A stretch of DNA of 64,000 nt from an uncultured Alteromonadaceae bacterium (GCA_947494925.1 CANLWS010000004.1:310001-374000), one strand, 5' to 3'. Numbered from the stretch's first letter, positions 1 through 9,987 are shown. Notes: generated by a model from the sequence alone, not told the origin. A program made the numbers and translations.

Positions 1-2196
1 AATGAAGTCTTCAACTTCTTTGTTAAAGTATGCAAAAGTAAAGGAACTCGCGTCGCCGAAGTACCATTCGTAAGATAAGTCCCAGTTTTCAGACTTAAAT
101 GGTTTGAGATTCGGGTTACCGCCGCTGGCCGTTAAGTTCTGTAATCGAGGTTCACCTATATTGGTTACAGGAGACAGTTGATCAAGTGTTGGCCTGGTGA
201 TCGAATCATAAACGGAGAATCGCAGCACCATGTCGTCCTGAAGATCCAGTTTGAAGTTCACGCTAGGCAATAAGTTGGCGTAATCGCCTCCTTGGGTTAC
301 TGGCGTCGTATCATCCTCGAAGTCCGTAGCGAACAAGGTTGTGTCGCTAGTGGCAATAATGTCTTCAAGTACCTGCTCTTCACCCTCGACAGAAACTTTA
401 GTTTCGCTGTAGCGTGCTCCAATATTGACAGTCCAAGGCATATCACCTAACTCACCTTCAAACAGGAAGTCCACATACAAGCTTGTGACCTCTTCACTGA
501 TGATCGAAAAATCAGGTTGAAGTGAAGGAGCCCAACCTCCGTTCGCAGCAATGATACCCGCAGTTGTACCGGCAGGAACACCTGCTGTAGCGTCGTTGGC
601 CAATTGCATGGTGGTATTGGTTTCAAGCACATCAAAGAACGCCGCGGCATCATAGGTATACCAGGTATCGTGAACACCACCGAAGAAATTATTCGCAGTG
701 TAAGGTGTGAGCGTGCCATCAGGTACCGCTACACGATAACCACCGAACAGGCCAAACAGGTCTGTACCTGCTGTACCGTGTCGGAAATTCTGAAGACGCT
801 TTTCACGATCCTGATAATAAGCACCAAATTTCATATTAGTGAAGGTGTCACTATCAGGTAAGTATTCGAAATCTGCTTTTAACTCAGTGATTTCATCTTC
901 ATCCAGGTCCCCTTCCTGCGCATAAACATGCGCACGTCCTTCGCTCGCGGCTGGAATATTCGCACCATCAAACCTTTCATGTTCGGTACGTAGCCGTCCA
1001 CCCTCGAGAATCGAAGCATAGTTGTTTACAATACCGATTACGCTGAAGTAAGTATCACCGCCTGATGTATCGTTCTCAGCTTCAGAAGTCGAAATATCAA
1101 AACTGGCTTTCAGATCTTCCTGAATATCCCAGTCAACATTCAAACCAAAGGCTTTTAAAGATACATCTCTTCGGCCACGCGTACTTTCCACAAAGTCAGT
1201 AGCAGCGTTGCCGCCCACCTGATCGATATAGGTTGCAGTACGCGTTTCCTGGTCAAACCTTACCTCACCAACACGCGTTGGCTCATACCAAGCTGCCAAA
1301 TCATGGACTTGCGAATCAACTTCAAATTCTGAAACAAAACCATCAAAAGTAATAGTCACTTCATCTGTTGGTGCATATTGCAATACTAAAGAAGCGTTTG
1401 TTCTTGTCCTTTCTTGAACATCCGACACATGGTCCATATTCCGTGGAATATAGATGTTACTTGCCAGAACCTCGCCAGCCGTGTTGGATACGGTAATACC
1501 GGGTCTCCAACCTGCGGTACCAATAGAGTTAATGTCAACATCACGTTTCTGGTGAGAAGCAGCAAACAACACACCAAAGGTGTCATCATTAAACGTATTA
1601 CTCACTAAAATTGAAGCACTGGGGGACGTTTCTTCGTTGAGATCTTCATATGTTGCTTTAACAGAACCAGCAACTCTGAAACCGTCTATATCAAATGGAC
1701 GGGCAGTGGTCGTGTTGATTGTAGAACCAATACCGCCTTCCTGAAGCGTTGCATTCATACTTTTATAAACGCTTGCTCCGGTAATCATTTCCGCAGCCAG
1801 TACATCAAAGCTAAATTCACGACCAGGGTTTTCCGTCGCTATCTGACGGCCATTAACCATTACATTATTAAACTGGGGACCAAAGCCACGTACAGTTACA
1901 AACTGGCCTTCGCCACCGCTTCGATCTATTGAAACCCCTGTTATGCGTTGAAGAGATTCCGCAACATTAAGATCCGGGAATTTGCCCAAATCTTCTGCTG
2001 AGATACCATCTGAAACAATAACTGATTCTTTCTTATCTGACATTGCTCGCTTCAAGCTGCTGACTAAGCCAGTAACCTGAATAACTTCAACATCGTCTGC
2101 CGCTTCCTGAGCTGCCGCTGGCAGCGCAACCATGGTTGCGGTTGTAGGTATTAATAAGGCGGCTTTAATTGCCGACCTAAGATAACTTCGTCTCAT
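1..2196 (-). CDS. TonB-dependent receptor, 3' end outside window
   Basis: Outer-membrane active transporter of the TonB-Xanthomonas/Caulobacter type, probably importing an oligosaccharide. The frame is open from an ATG at 2196 to the window edge (732 codons); the last barrel strands and the stop lie outside. Seen: a signal peptide of about 29 residues ending ALPAAA, a TonB-box-like stretch VEVIQVTG, then a plug domain with LGKFPDLNVAESLQRITGV and VTVRGFGPQFN at about residues 60-105. The rest is the aromatic-rich barrel. A GGGGGA ribosome site precedes the ATG. It is divergent from an alpha-galactosidase, so an alpha-galactoside ligand (raffinose-type sugar or galactomannan fragment) is inferred, not shown. 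Confidence 0.93.
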   Translation of the reverse strand, partial: MRRSYLRSAIKAALLIPTTATMVALPAAAQEAADDVEVIQVTGLVSSLKRAMSDKKESVIVSDGISAEDLGKFPDLNVAESLQRITGVSIDRSGGEGQFVTVRGFGPQFNNVMVNGRQIATENPGREFSFDVLAAEMITGASVYKSMNATLQEGGIGSTINTTTARPFDIDGFRVAGSVKATYEDLNEETSPSASILVSNTFNDDTFGVLFAASHQKRDVDINSIGTAGWRPGITVSNTAGEVLASNIYIPRNMDHVSDVQERTRTNASLVLQYAPTDEVTITFDGFVSEFEVDSQVHDLAAWYEPTRVGEVRFDQETRTATYIDQVGGNAATDFVESTRGRRDVSLKAFGLNVDWDIQEDLKASFDISTSEAENDTSGGDTYFSVIGIVNNYASILEGGRLRTEHERFDGANIPAASEGRAHVYAQEGDLDEDEITELKADFEYLPDSDTFTNMKFGAYYQDREKRLQNFRHGTAGTDLFGLFGGYRVAVPDGTLTPYTANNFFGGVHDTWYTYDAAAFFDVLETNTTMQLANDATAGVPAGTTAGIIAANGGWAPSLQPDFSIISEEVTSLYVDFLFEGELGDMPWTVNIGARYSETKVSVEGEEQVLEDIIATSDTTLFATDFEDDTTPVTQGGDYANLLPSVNFKLDLQDDMVLRFSVYDSITRPTLDQLSPVTNIGEPRLQNLTASGGNPNLKPFKSENWDLSYEWYFGDASSFTFAYFNKEVEDFI

Positions 2197-2697
2197 CAGA
2201 AGTCCCCCGTTGTGTCCTGTTAATTTTTGTGTTCTACGCTCTTCTAATAATTTCATTAATTTGTCTAGCTGACTTCCATTACAAACTAACGAATTTAATG
2301 AGTAACCGTCCTAACGACTCATTAACTTGTATGTTAAATAGTATTAATACAATCTGTCAACATACCAATAACACTTATATAAGATAAACGATGATTCGAT
2401 ATTTAGCGAAGATACAGGGGGGAATTGACCATTATTACCTTTATATTCATTGATTTAATGATTTTCCATTAATCGTTCTTATAAGAGTTTCTTCCAAGAA
2501 ACGGATTTTATTTATAAACTTTTATTAACACTTTTTCTGTTTCTCCGTAATTATATGTTAATTTTTTGGCATATTTCTGTCTTACGGCTTGAATAGAATT
2601 TCGTCGAAAAAATCCATTTAATACTATTTATATGTTTTTAAAAAATGCGTAAGATACGCGAAATTTATCCAAACAAACCTTAGTCCGAGGATTCTTT
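2197..2697. other. Divergent promoter region, receptor / alpha-galactosidase
   Basis: About 500 bp of AT-rich DNA between two divergent genes, with no open frame of note. It must hold both promoters. One inverted repeat (2327-2352) stands out. The alpha-galactosidase ATG has a GAGGA ribosome site six bases upstream. I see no clear LacI/GalR-type 18-bp operator. Confidence 0.6.
2327..2352. promoter_or_regulatory. Candidate operator, inverted repeat TTGTAT-N14-ATACAA
   Basis: TTGTAT at 2327-2332 is mirrored by ATACAA at 2347-2352, and inside it GTATTAATAC (2341-2350) is a perfect 10-bp palindrome. It lies about 130 bp upstream of the receptor ATG. The dyad suggests a dimeric regulator, but no regulator gene is in view and AT-rich DNA produces such dyads by chance. 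Confidence 0.3.
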
Positions 2698-4857
2698 ATG
2701 CAAGTTCAAATACCAGAATTTGTGACCCTTACTGGAAACCAAACCAGTCTTACCATCGCATTGGGACGCCAAGCGCCGCAAATAATTTATTGGGGTCAAC
2801 GATTATCCTCGAAAACATCTGAAAGTATGTTGACGAAATTACGTATCAGGCAGGAAGTGCCTGCATCTCCAACCCGGGAAGCAAAACGTTCTTTAACCAC
2901 AACCACCGGAGAAGGATTTAGTGGTAGCCCGGGAATAAAACTATCGGGCAACGCTGACGAATGGGCGGTGGTGCCAAAAGTGACTGATGTCAATCAATCA
3001 ACACCTCATTCACTTGTCATTTCGAACATTGATGAGACACGCAACATTGAGATCAAGCACAACATCAGCATTGACCCGGATAGCGACGTGTTATCTTTTT
3101 CTACGTCAGTGATAAACCGTGGCACAGACGCATTAAACCTGGAATGGTGTACAGCCGCTACTTTGCCAATTCCTGCACACATCAGTCAGATTCTCGGATT
3201 TGAGGGGCACTGGGCAGGGGAATTTCATGAACAACATTCTGAACAATTCTTTGGCACATACCTAAGGGAAAACCGTCGAGGCAGAACGTCCCACGATTGT
3301 TTCCCCGGTCTCATCATGCATGCACCTTCCTGTGATCAGCAGCAAGGTGAAGCTTATGGATTCCACCTGGGTTGGAGCGGCAATCACCGTTTACTCGCGG
3401 AAAAAATGGCTGATGGTCGTGCATTTGTGCAATTAGGTGAATTACTGTTGCCGGGTGAACTAACCTTATCAGTGGGAGAAAGCTACGACTCGCCAAAATT
3501 GTATGCCACATACTCAACTAAAGGATTGTCGGGCGTTTCAAGACATTTTCATCGTTATGTCAGAAGCCAGATCATTAAATTTGATGTAAAACAAAAACCT
3601 CGCCCTGTTCACTACAACACCTGGGAAGGTATTTATTTCGACCATGATGTGGATACTCTCAAGGGTCTGGCTGACCGCGCCAGTGAGCTGGGAGTGGAAC
3701 GCTTTGTGTTGGACGATGGCTGGTTTATCGGCAGGAATGATGACACTGCGGGTTTGGGCGACTGGTACGTGGATGAATCGGTGTACCCTGACGGTTTGCA
3801 TCCTGTGGTTGCACATGTAAATAAACTCGGGATGGAATTTGGATTATGGGTGGAACCAGAAATGGTCAACCCTGACAGCAACCTTTTTCGCGCTCACCCT
3901 GATTGGATATTGTCCACCAAACCAAATGAAGATGTGGGATTCCGCAATCAGTTAGTGCTTGATTTGACACGTTCTGAAGTCTTTGATTACCTTTTTGAAC
4001 GTCTGGACAGCTTATTAACTGAGTACAATATTGGTTATCTTAAGTGGGACATGAACAGAGACATCAATCAGCAAGGCGACCAATATGGCAAACCTGCGAT
4101 TCACCGTCAGACTCACGCATTCTATAACTTGCTTGCAAAACTAAAAGACGCTCACCCCAATGTTGAAATAGAGAGTTGCTCGTCCGGCGGCGCTCGGGCC
4201 GATTATGGTGTTTTGCAACATACAGACAGAGTCTGGACGTCAGATTCCAATGATGCTTTGGAGCGGCTCAAAATCCAGAAAGGGTTTTCCTACTTCTTTC
4301 CTGCCGAACTGATGGGGTCACATGTGGGGCCAAGAGACTGTCATATCACTCACAGACATCTCACCATGTCGATGCGGGCTTCGGTTGCGCTATTTGGCCA
4401 TATGGGTATGGAAATGGACCTACGCGAGTTGACTGATCAGGAAAAAGTCGAACTAAAAGCCATGGTCAATCTGTACAAAAAACATCGGCAACTTGTCCAT
4501 TCAGGCGAACTGTATCGATTGCAATTACCTGATTATGCAAATGGCTTTGGTATCGTTGCCGAAGACAAAACTGAAGCCCTGTTCTCTTACAGTCTAATTC
4601 GAGGGCATACTGCAAGTCTGCCTGATCAGATGCGATTTGCAGGTTTGGATAAAGAGACCATTTATCAGATGGATATTATCTGGCCTATAAAAAGCGGTGA
4701 TCACTGGCCCAAAGAGTCTATCTTTAGTTTTAAAACCAACTTACCACTTTTAGATGGACAGCACTTCACGGGCGAAGCATTGATGCAACTTGGAAAACAA
4801 TTGCCCAGGTTGGCGCCGAATAGCAGTTTGTTATATTACCTGCACAAGGTTGGGTAG
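2698..4857 (+). CDS. Alpha-galactosidase, GH36 family
   Basis: Hydrolyses terminal alpha-1,6-galactose from raffinose-family sugars or galactomannan fragments. Its 719 residues are the usual length for GH36 bacterial enzymes. Seen: the N-terminal beta-sandwich, then the barrel with VHYNTWEGIYFDHD, the KWDMNRD motif whose D451 is the expected nucleophile, CSSGGARADYG, and SDSND whose D516 is the expected acid/base. The 65-residue spacing of the two aspartates fits characterised GH36 enzymes. There is no signal peptide, so it should act in the cytoplasm after uptake. It stands alone on its strand, divergent from the TonB receptor, and ends at a strong hairpin. The GH36 call is firm; the true substrate is inferred. 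Confidence 0.95.
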   Translation: MQVQIPEFVTLTGNQTSLTIALGRQAPQIIYWGQRLSSKTSESMLTKLRIRQEVPASPTREAKRSLTTTTGEGFSGSPGIKLSGNADEWAVVPKVTDVNQSTPHSLVISNIDETRNIEIKHNISIDPDSDVLSFSTSVINRGTDALNLEWCTAATLPIPAHISQILGFEGHWAGEFHEQHSEQFFGTYLRENRRGRTSHDCFPGLIMHAPSCDQQQGEAYGFHLGWSGNHRLLAEKMADGRAFVQLGELLLPGELTLSVGESYDSPKLYATYSTKGLSGVSRHFHRYVRSQIIKFDVKQKPRPVHYNTWEGIYFDHDVDTLKGLADRASELGVERFVLDDGWFIGRNDDTAGLGDWYVDESVYPDGLHPVVAHVNKLGMEFGLWVEPEMVNPDSNLFRAHPDWILSTKPNEDVGFRNQLVLDLTRSEVFDYLFERLDSLLTEYNIGYLKWDMNRDINQQGDQYGKPAIHRQTHAFYNLLAKLKDAHPNVEIESCSSGGARADYGVLQHTDRVWTSDSNDALERLKIQKGFSYFFPAELMGSHVGPRDCHITHRHLTMSMRASVALFGHMGMEMDLRELTDQEKVELKAMVNLYKKHRQLVHSGELYRLQLPDYANGFGIVAEDKTEALFSYSLIRGHTASLPDQMRFAGLDKETIYQMDIIWPIKSGDHWPKESIFSFKTNLPLLDGQHFTGEALMQLGKQLPRLAPNSSLLYYLHKVG

Positions 4858-4876
4858 CAGATTACAGACCGAAGTT

Positions 4877-4900
4877 AAAAGCCGCGTTAGCGGCTTTTTT
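4877..4900. terminator. Bidirectional intrinsic terminator
   Basis: Stem AAAAGCCGC (4877-4885), loop GTTA, then GCGGCTTTT plus further T, so T-tracts lie on both sides. It serves the convergent alpha-galactosidase and DUF3089 genes. The stop codon of the minus-strand gene (4887-4889) sits in the loop, so the stem also encodes that protein's last residues. Confidence 0.85.
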
Positions 4901-6059
4901 GCATGAAGGCTTCGGCACGTAATATCGCATTGCTGCGAATATTGCCGTAGAACAAACTGAAGTCCAGTAAATGGTAGCTCTTATTTGGATTGTCAAAATG
5001 GTTGGAAAATGAACCTTCCAATTGCTCTTGCACAAAAAGCTCGCCGTTTTCACCACATTGAGCCCAGGTCAGCTGATTGGTCAACGAAGGCAATTCCGTG
5101 AATTTATAGTTGGGATTTTGTGCCGTCAGCATGTAATAAAAGGTTCGCTTAAACTCAACAGGCATAGCACCAGTATGTTCAGTCGCAGCGACTCTATCTG
5201 TATTAGTCAACCAACTCATCGGATTCACACAAGCAATGTGTTTATTATCAATAATCTCCCATCCGGTTTTGTACCATTGTCGAGATTTCCCATCCAGTTG
5301 ACCACCTTCCCCGAATGAATCGAATGATACTAAGCAGCCAGTCTGGTCTGGTGTTTCACAAAGCTGTAAAGCCTCAAAACCTCTTTCAAACTTATCCATT
5401 GGTAACCAGTAACCTAAAGTGTAGGCCGCGACAAGGCGGTCACTCAAAGCTTTGCCATCGACTTTGTTTTCCAATAACCGGAGAGCATGCAGGCTTCCCT
5501 GACTATGGCTGACAATCATAAAAGGGCGGCCCTGATTGTAATTTTCCAGAAAATAATCAAATGCTGCTTCGATGTCCTGATACGCCAGATCCAGCGCAGC
5601 AAAACTCGACTCTGTATCTTCCGCTCCGAAGGAAGCAAGATGTGCTTCTCGATAATGGGGTGCATAAATATTGCAACATCCGTTAAAAATACTGGCCATG
5701 CTGGTTAACATATATTCCGTGGACTGAATTTCAGAGTTTTCTGCATCCATATTGGAGTTCCATCCACCAGGTCCAACATAACCTGTAGAATGCACAAAAA
5801 AGACATCTATTTCTGGGTCCGTAATGTCCGAATTAGTTTCAGCATTGGGGGGAGTCAGATCAGCTGAGTCAGATTTATCTGGCAATGAAATCCAAAAATA
5901 CGCACCAGTATAATCCGGTGCAGCCGGTACGGAATTACTATCAAAAGGATCAGCTGGCAGCATTCTCCATTCAATCAGAGGTCTTATCGAAATTACCAAA
6001 ATAATCAAAACTGCAACTATGGAGACAATCCACTTTACCCACTTCACTAATTTTTCCAA
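4887..6059 (-). CDS. DUF3089 alpha/beta-hydrolase-like protein, membrane-anchored
   Basis: 390 residues. A single N-terminal membrane segment (about residues 8-27) anchors a periplasmic domain of the DUF3089 family. Seen: VDVFFVHSTGYVGPGGWN (about 85-101), a cysteine pair in NGCCNIYAPHYR, and the nucleophile elbow VSHSQGS with S186 as probable catalytic serine. DUF3089 members are predicted lipase- or esterase-like hydrolases; no substrate is known to me. The ATG at 6059 is chosen because it gives a basic N-terminus before the membrane helix. It is convergent with the alpha-galactosidase, shares its terminator, and seems to be a single-gene unit. Confidence 0.82.
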   Translation of the reverse strand: MEKLVKWVKWIVSIVAVLIILVISIRPLIEWRMLPADPFDSNSVPAAPDYTGAYFWISLPDKSDSADLTPPNAETNSDITDPEIDVFFVHSTGYVGPGGWNSNMDAENSEIQSTEYMLTSMASIFNGCCNIYAPHYREAHLASFGAEDTESSFAALDLAYQDIEAAFDYFLENYNQGRPFMIVSHSQGSLHALRLLENKVDGKALSDRLVAAYTLGYWLPMDKFERGFEALQLCETPDQTGCLVSFDSFGEGGQLDGKSRQWYKTGWEIIDNKHIACVNPMSWLTNTDRVAATEHTGAMPVEFKRTFYYMLTAQNPNYKFTELPSLTNQLTWAQCGENGELFVQEQLEGSFSNHFDNPNKSYHLLDFSLFYGNIRSNAILRAEAFMQKSR

Positions 6060-6183
6060 CGTCTGCCAAATATCTTAGGCAACAACTTATAATATAAATG
6101 TGTTTTAATCCAACATTTATCTCCTTGCTTTACCTGCCTCCGGCATTCCACTAGTCTTGATCTCTTTATTGCGGAGAAAAATA

Positions 6184-8091
6184 ATGTTTAAGCGCAATTT
6201 GATATTGGTTTTTATTGGTTTCTTTTTTACCAATTTTTTGCAGGCTGCTGAGTGGCCCTACCCACAAGATACCCCCGAGTTTGAGGCGTTGGATGTTGGT
6301 CTCGCTGGTGACTCGCCTGTAGATATTTCCCGTTATCTTCTGGCTAATGGACCACTAAGTGCGGCAATGAGCGCAGACGGAAAATACATCGCCTATTCAA
6401 CGAGAATCACCGGACGTAGACAATTGTGGATCCTATCTGTATCAGGCGGGCAAGCGAGGCAACTGACCTTTGGCAACGGGATTTCATTTTTCAGATGGCA
6501 TCCGGATAGCCAGACTTTGTTATATGGTGCAGACAACAACGGTGATGAGCGCGAGGCGTATTATTCGATTTCAACCGATGGATTAAAAGAGACCAGTGTG
6601 TTGACAAGTAGCAATGCGTTCCGGGAATTTGGTGCGTTTAATCAACAAGGCACACAATTTACGTATGCTTCCACAGAAAGAAATGGACGGGATTTTGATC
6701 TATACGTGCACGACCTAACTAGCAACAGGTCAAAAATGATTTATCAGGCAAAGTTTGGCTTCTTTCCCGATGCGTGGCGCCCAGGTACAAATCAGATATT
6801 AGTCACACAGACTCGCGGCGAAGATGCTAACAACCTTTACATTCTGGACACTGAGAGTTCAGATATGGTAACCATTTTTAAACCAAAGATTGCCGCCGCG
6901 TATGAGGACATGTATTGGCTTAAGGATGGCAGTGGCTTTTATTTTACTGCCAACCAAAACGGGGAAATGAAACAAATTCAATTTTATGATGTGAAAAGCG
7001 CTGAAACCAAGGTGATTGCAGCAGCTGATTTCGATCTGGAAAATGTCATATTATGCGCTGAAGACCGCTATCTGGTATGGACCGAAAACCAAAACGGTTT
7101 TTATCAGTTACATCTTTTAGACAAGAAATCAAATACCCGGCAGCAGTTGAATCTCAGGCCTGGCACATATAGTTTATCCTGCTCCAAAAGTGGCCAACTC
7201 GCTGTAAAAATTAATGGTCCTGATACGCCTGGAGAGCTGGTAAAAATCAACCTGAAAAACTTTACTCAGCAGAGTTTGCTAAAGGCAAATATGGCAGGGA
7301 TCGATGCAAAGTCCATCAATTTTCCGCAAGTCGTTAATTTTGCGTCAAGAGACGGAATTCAATTACAAGGAATGTTGTACTTACCAGAAAAAGTGGGTAC
7401 CGCGTTGCCTCCAGTTGTGATTGACATTCATGGTGGGCCGACAGCTCAATCAAAAGCATCGTGGCAACCGCTGGCTCAATACCTGACTGGTAAAGGAGTT
7501 GCAGTATTGGATATTAACGTTCGTGGTTCCACTGGATTTGGTAAAACCTATGCACGCCTGGATAACCAGGAGAAAAGGCTAGACAGCGTCAGGGATTTAG
7601 TTGACGCACTGGCTTGGTTGAAAGCAGATGGTCGTGTGGATGCATCTAGAGCTGCCGCTATAGGTGGTTCATACGGTGGCTATATGGTCAATGCTGTTAT
7701 GGGTGCTTACCCGGATGCGTTTGCGGCAGGGGCCTCTTTTGTTGGAGTTGCTGATTGGGTTAAGGCTCTTCAAGGTGCCTCACCTGGATTAAAAGCATCC
7801 GACCTGATTGAATATGGCGATATTAGAGAGGCTAAATGGCAGACGTTTTATGCCGAAAACTCGCCGATAAATACCGTTAACAAGATTAAAGCCCCGATGT
7901 TTTTTCAACATGGCGTGAATGACCCAAGAGATCCGGTTACCGAATCCGATATGATGGTCAAAGCCTTGCGTAAAAAAAATATTGACGTAACCTACTTGCG
8001 TTTTGAAGACGAAGGTCATTCCATTAGCAAACTGGAAAACAGAGTTATTTTTTATCGAAAGCTCGCCACCTTTCTGGAACAGCACCTCTAA
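6184..8091 (+). CDS. Exported S9 family prolyl oligopeptidase
   Basis: Periplasmic serine peptidase of 635 residues, S9C (acylaminoacyl-peptidase-like) type. Seen: signal peptide of about 21 residues ending NFLQA, a beta-propeller region (about 50-370) with repeated W-H-P-D and Y-S-S-T motifs, then a hydrolase domain with IDIHGGPTAQSKASW and GGSYGGYMV, where S496 is the nucleophile. Asp in GVNDPRDPV and His in DEGHSIS complete the triad. I prefer the ATG at 6184 over 6157: it has GCGGAG just upstream and leaves a clean signal peptide. An M19 dipeptidase follows after 23 bp, suggesting a two-gene peptide-degrading operon. Confidence 0.9.
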   Translation: MFKRNLILVFIGFFFTNFLQAAEWPYPQDTPEFEALDVGLAGDSPVDISRYLLANGPLSAAMSADGKYIAYSTRITGRRQLWILSVSGGQARQLTFGNGISFFRWHPDSQTLLYGADNNGDEREAYYSISTDGLKETSVLTSSNAFREFGAFNQQGTQFTYASTERNGRDFDLYVHDLTSNRSKMIYQAKFGFFPDAWRPGTNQILVTQTRGEDANNLYILDTESSDMVTIFKPKIAAAYEDMYWLKDGSGFYFTANQNGEMKQIQFYDVKSAETKVIAAADFDLENVILCAEDRYLVWTENQNGFYQLHLLDKKSNTRQQLNLRPGTYSLSCSKSGQLAVKINGPDTPGELVKINLKNFTQQSLLKANMAGIDAKSINFPQVVNFASRDGIQLQGMLYLPEKVGTALPPVVIDIHGGPTAQSKASWQPLAQYLTGKGVAVLDINVRGSTGFGKTYARLDNQEKRLDSVRDLVDALAWLKADGRVDASRAAAIGGSYGGYMVNAVMGAYPDAFAAGASFVGVADWVKALQGASPGLKASDLIEYGDIREAKWQTFYAENSPINTVNKIKAPMFFQHGVNDPRDPVTESDMMVKALRKKNIDVTYLRFEDEGHSISKLENRVIFYRKLATFLEQHL

Positions 8092-8114
8092 CACATAATT
8101 AAGGGAACTCTTAC

Positions 8115-9311
8115 ATGCTCAAGTATTTATCACTTGCCGCCGCACTCGCATTTTCCGCTGGCGCAATTGCCCATAACCATGGAAATTTAGCATCAGAGAA
8201 AGCCAAAGAGCTGGCACAAAAATATATTTTGGTGGACGGTCACATCGATGTCCCCTATCGCCTCAATGAAAAATGGGAAGATGTCACCAAAGCCACTGAT
8301 GGCGGTGATTTTGATTACCCACGAGCCCAAGCCGGTGGTTTGAATGCACCTTTCATGTCTATTTACGTACCGGCTGCTCTTGACGATTCTGAACAATCCA
8401 CAGCACTGGCGCATAAGCTTATTGATTATGTAGAGGCCATTGTTGGTCGCGCCCCTGACAAATTCGCTATCGCTGACTCCGTAGCGGATGTCGAACAGCA
8501 ATTCAAACAAGGGTTAATTTCCCTGCCAATGGGGATGGAAAATGGCTCGCCAATCCAGGGTGATCTGGCAAATTTGAAAGCGTTCTATGACAGAGGTGTA
8601 CGCTACATCACTTTGGCACACTCCCAAAGCAACCACATTTCCGATTCTTCTTACGATGTTCGGCGAAAGTGGAAAGGCCTCAGCCCCTTCGGCAAAACTT
8701 TGGTGACAGAAATGAACAATATCGGCATGATGTTGGACATTTCACATGTGTCAGACGCGGCTTTTTATCAGGTTGTCGAATTGACTAAAGCACCGGTTAT
8801 AGCGTCACATTCCTCCTTGCGTTCTTTTACACCAGGTTTTGAACGAAACATGGATGATGAAATGATAAAAGCCCTGGGTAAAAACGGTGGTGTCATCATG
8901 ATCAACTTTGGTTCAACATTTGTGGACCAGGTTGCCCGTTCATGGAGAACCAAAATGGCTGATTTGCGTAAGCCTATTGAAGAGAAGCTTGGCAAAGAAA
9001 GTGAAGAGTACAAAGGCTTTGAAAAAGAATACCGGGCCAAAACGCCGTTTCCCTTTGCCGGTGTGGAAAAAGTGTTAGATCACATTGATCATGTTGTACA
9101 ACTAGTCGGCATTGATCATGTTGGCATCGGATCAGACTATGATGGTGTAGGTGATTCATTACCTGAAGGTCTGAAAGACGTTTCGACTTACCCTAACCTG
9201 GTTCAGGGTTTGTTGAACAGGGGATACAAAGAAGCAGACATTGCTAAAATTCTCGGTGGTAACCTTTTGAGAGTATGGCGAGAGGTAGAAAACGTCGCAC
9301 AAGCAAACTAG
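8115..9311 (+). CDS. Exported membrane dipeptidase, peptidase M19
   Basis: Zinc dipeptidase of the renal-dipeptidase family, 398 residues, exported by a signal peptide of about 19 residues (AGAIA). Seen: the HID zinc ligands in DGHIDVPYR, the bridging glutamate region GMENGSPIQ, the histidine motifs DISHVSD and ASHSSLRS, and IGSDYDGVGD near the C-terminus. It hydrolyses dipeptides, including some with D-residues at the C-terminal position. It lies 23 bp after the S9 peptidase with a GGGA ribosome site and ends at a strong terminator, so the two probably cut oligopeptides in sequence in the periplasm. Confidence 0.93.
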   Translation: MLKYLSLAAALAFSAGAIAHNHGNLASEKAKELAQKYILVDGHIDVPYRLNEKWEDVTKATDGGDFDYPRAQAGGLNAPFMSIYVPAALDDSEQSTALAHKLIDYVEAIVGRAPDKFAIADSVADVEQQFKQGLISLPMGMENGSPIQGDLANLKAFYDRGVRYITLAHSQSNHISDSSYDVRRKWKGLSPFGKTLVTEMNNIGMMLDISHVSDAAFYQVVELTKAPVIASHSSLRSFTPGFERNMDDEMIKALGKNGGVIMINFGSTFVDQVARSWRTKMADLRKPIEEKLGKESEEYKGFEKEYRAKTPFPFAGVEKVLDHIDHVVQLVGIDHVGIGSDYDGVGDSLPEGLKDVSTYPNLVQGLLNRGYKEADIAKILGGNLLRVWREVENVAQAN

Positions 9312-9328
9312 TCGACGAAGACAAATTA

Positions 9329-9356
9329 AAAAAACCGAGCAATGGCTCGGTTTTTT
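9329..9356 (+). terminator. Intrinsic terminator of the peptidase pair
   Basis: Stem AAAAAACCGAGC, loop AATG, stem GCTCGGTTTTTT, about 17 bases after the M19 stop codon. The A-tract on the left also makes it usable in the other direction for the exonuclease gene downstream. Confidence 0.9.
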
Positions 9357-9398
9357 GTTTAGTGCTAGCTAGAAAGTCGGATCCGGAATAATAATCTA

Positions 9399-9926
9399 TT
9401 ATACCCTGGTAGCGAACTCCATCGATTTACGATGTGTCGTGACAAATACGTTTTGAATGAGCTCCGCATCAGTGCTTGCCCGATGCCTTGTGATTGGGTT
9501 GTTATCTAAGATCGATTGTTTTGTTTGATGCCAACGTTCCATCTGAGGTTCTGTCAGAATAGTTTCAAGGGAACTGAAAGAAAACTGCATCTGCGACTTT
9601 GCAGCGTGAAACAACTTAATCATCCAAGGATGATCGACTACCCAACCATCAGAATAGACGGTTTTTCCCGCTAACAATTGATTGAGTTCGTAACAAACCT
9701 GTCCAACGCCAAGGCCTTTTCGCTGCAATAGCTCACGACTGATACCATGCAATTGCCTTGCCTCGTCGCTCCAATGTGTCCATTCCTCCAAGGGCTTTAT
9801 CAAACTGCAGTAGCGCTTACCGGTTTCCGTAATCACGCCGACTTCTATGGGATAGCTGAGCTGTCCAAAGCCGCTGGCTTCGATATCGATAATGGTAGGA
9901 ATGTTAAACCTTTTGATTGGCATCAA
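9399..9926 (-). CDS. DnaQ-like 3'-5' exonuclease, DEDDh type
   Basis: 175 residues of the RNase T/DnaQ fold. Seen: DIEASG carries D14 and E16 (ExoI), YSDGWVVDHPW holds the middle aspartate (D93 or D98, ExoII), and H148RASTD153 gives the final histidine and aspartate (ExoIII, DEDDh class). It should cut DNA or RNA from the 3' end with two metal ions. No other domain is present, so it is not the full epsilon subunit. A second Met follows the first, so the start may be one codon later. It stands alone between convergent and co-directional neighbours; the physiological substrate is unknown. Confidence 0.8.
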   Translation of the reverse strand: MMPIKRFNIPTIIDIEASGFGQLSYPIEVGVITETGKRYCSLIKPLEEWTHWSDEARQLHGISRELLQRKGLGVGQVCYELNQLLAGKTVYSDGWVVDHPWMIKLFHAAKSQMQFSFSSLETILTEPQMERWHQTKQSILDNNPITRHRASTDAELIQNVFVTTHRKSMEFATRV

Positions 9927-9987
9927 GTCATCACACTTTAAAACTACTGAGTTTCAACATTGCAAGTTCGCACAATCCTTGTCAAAT

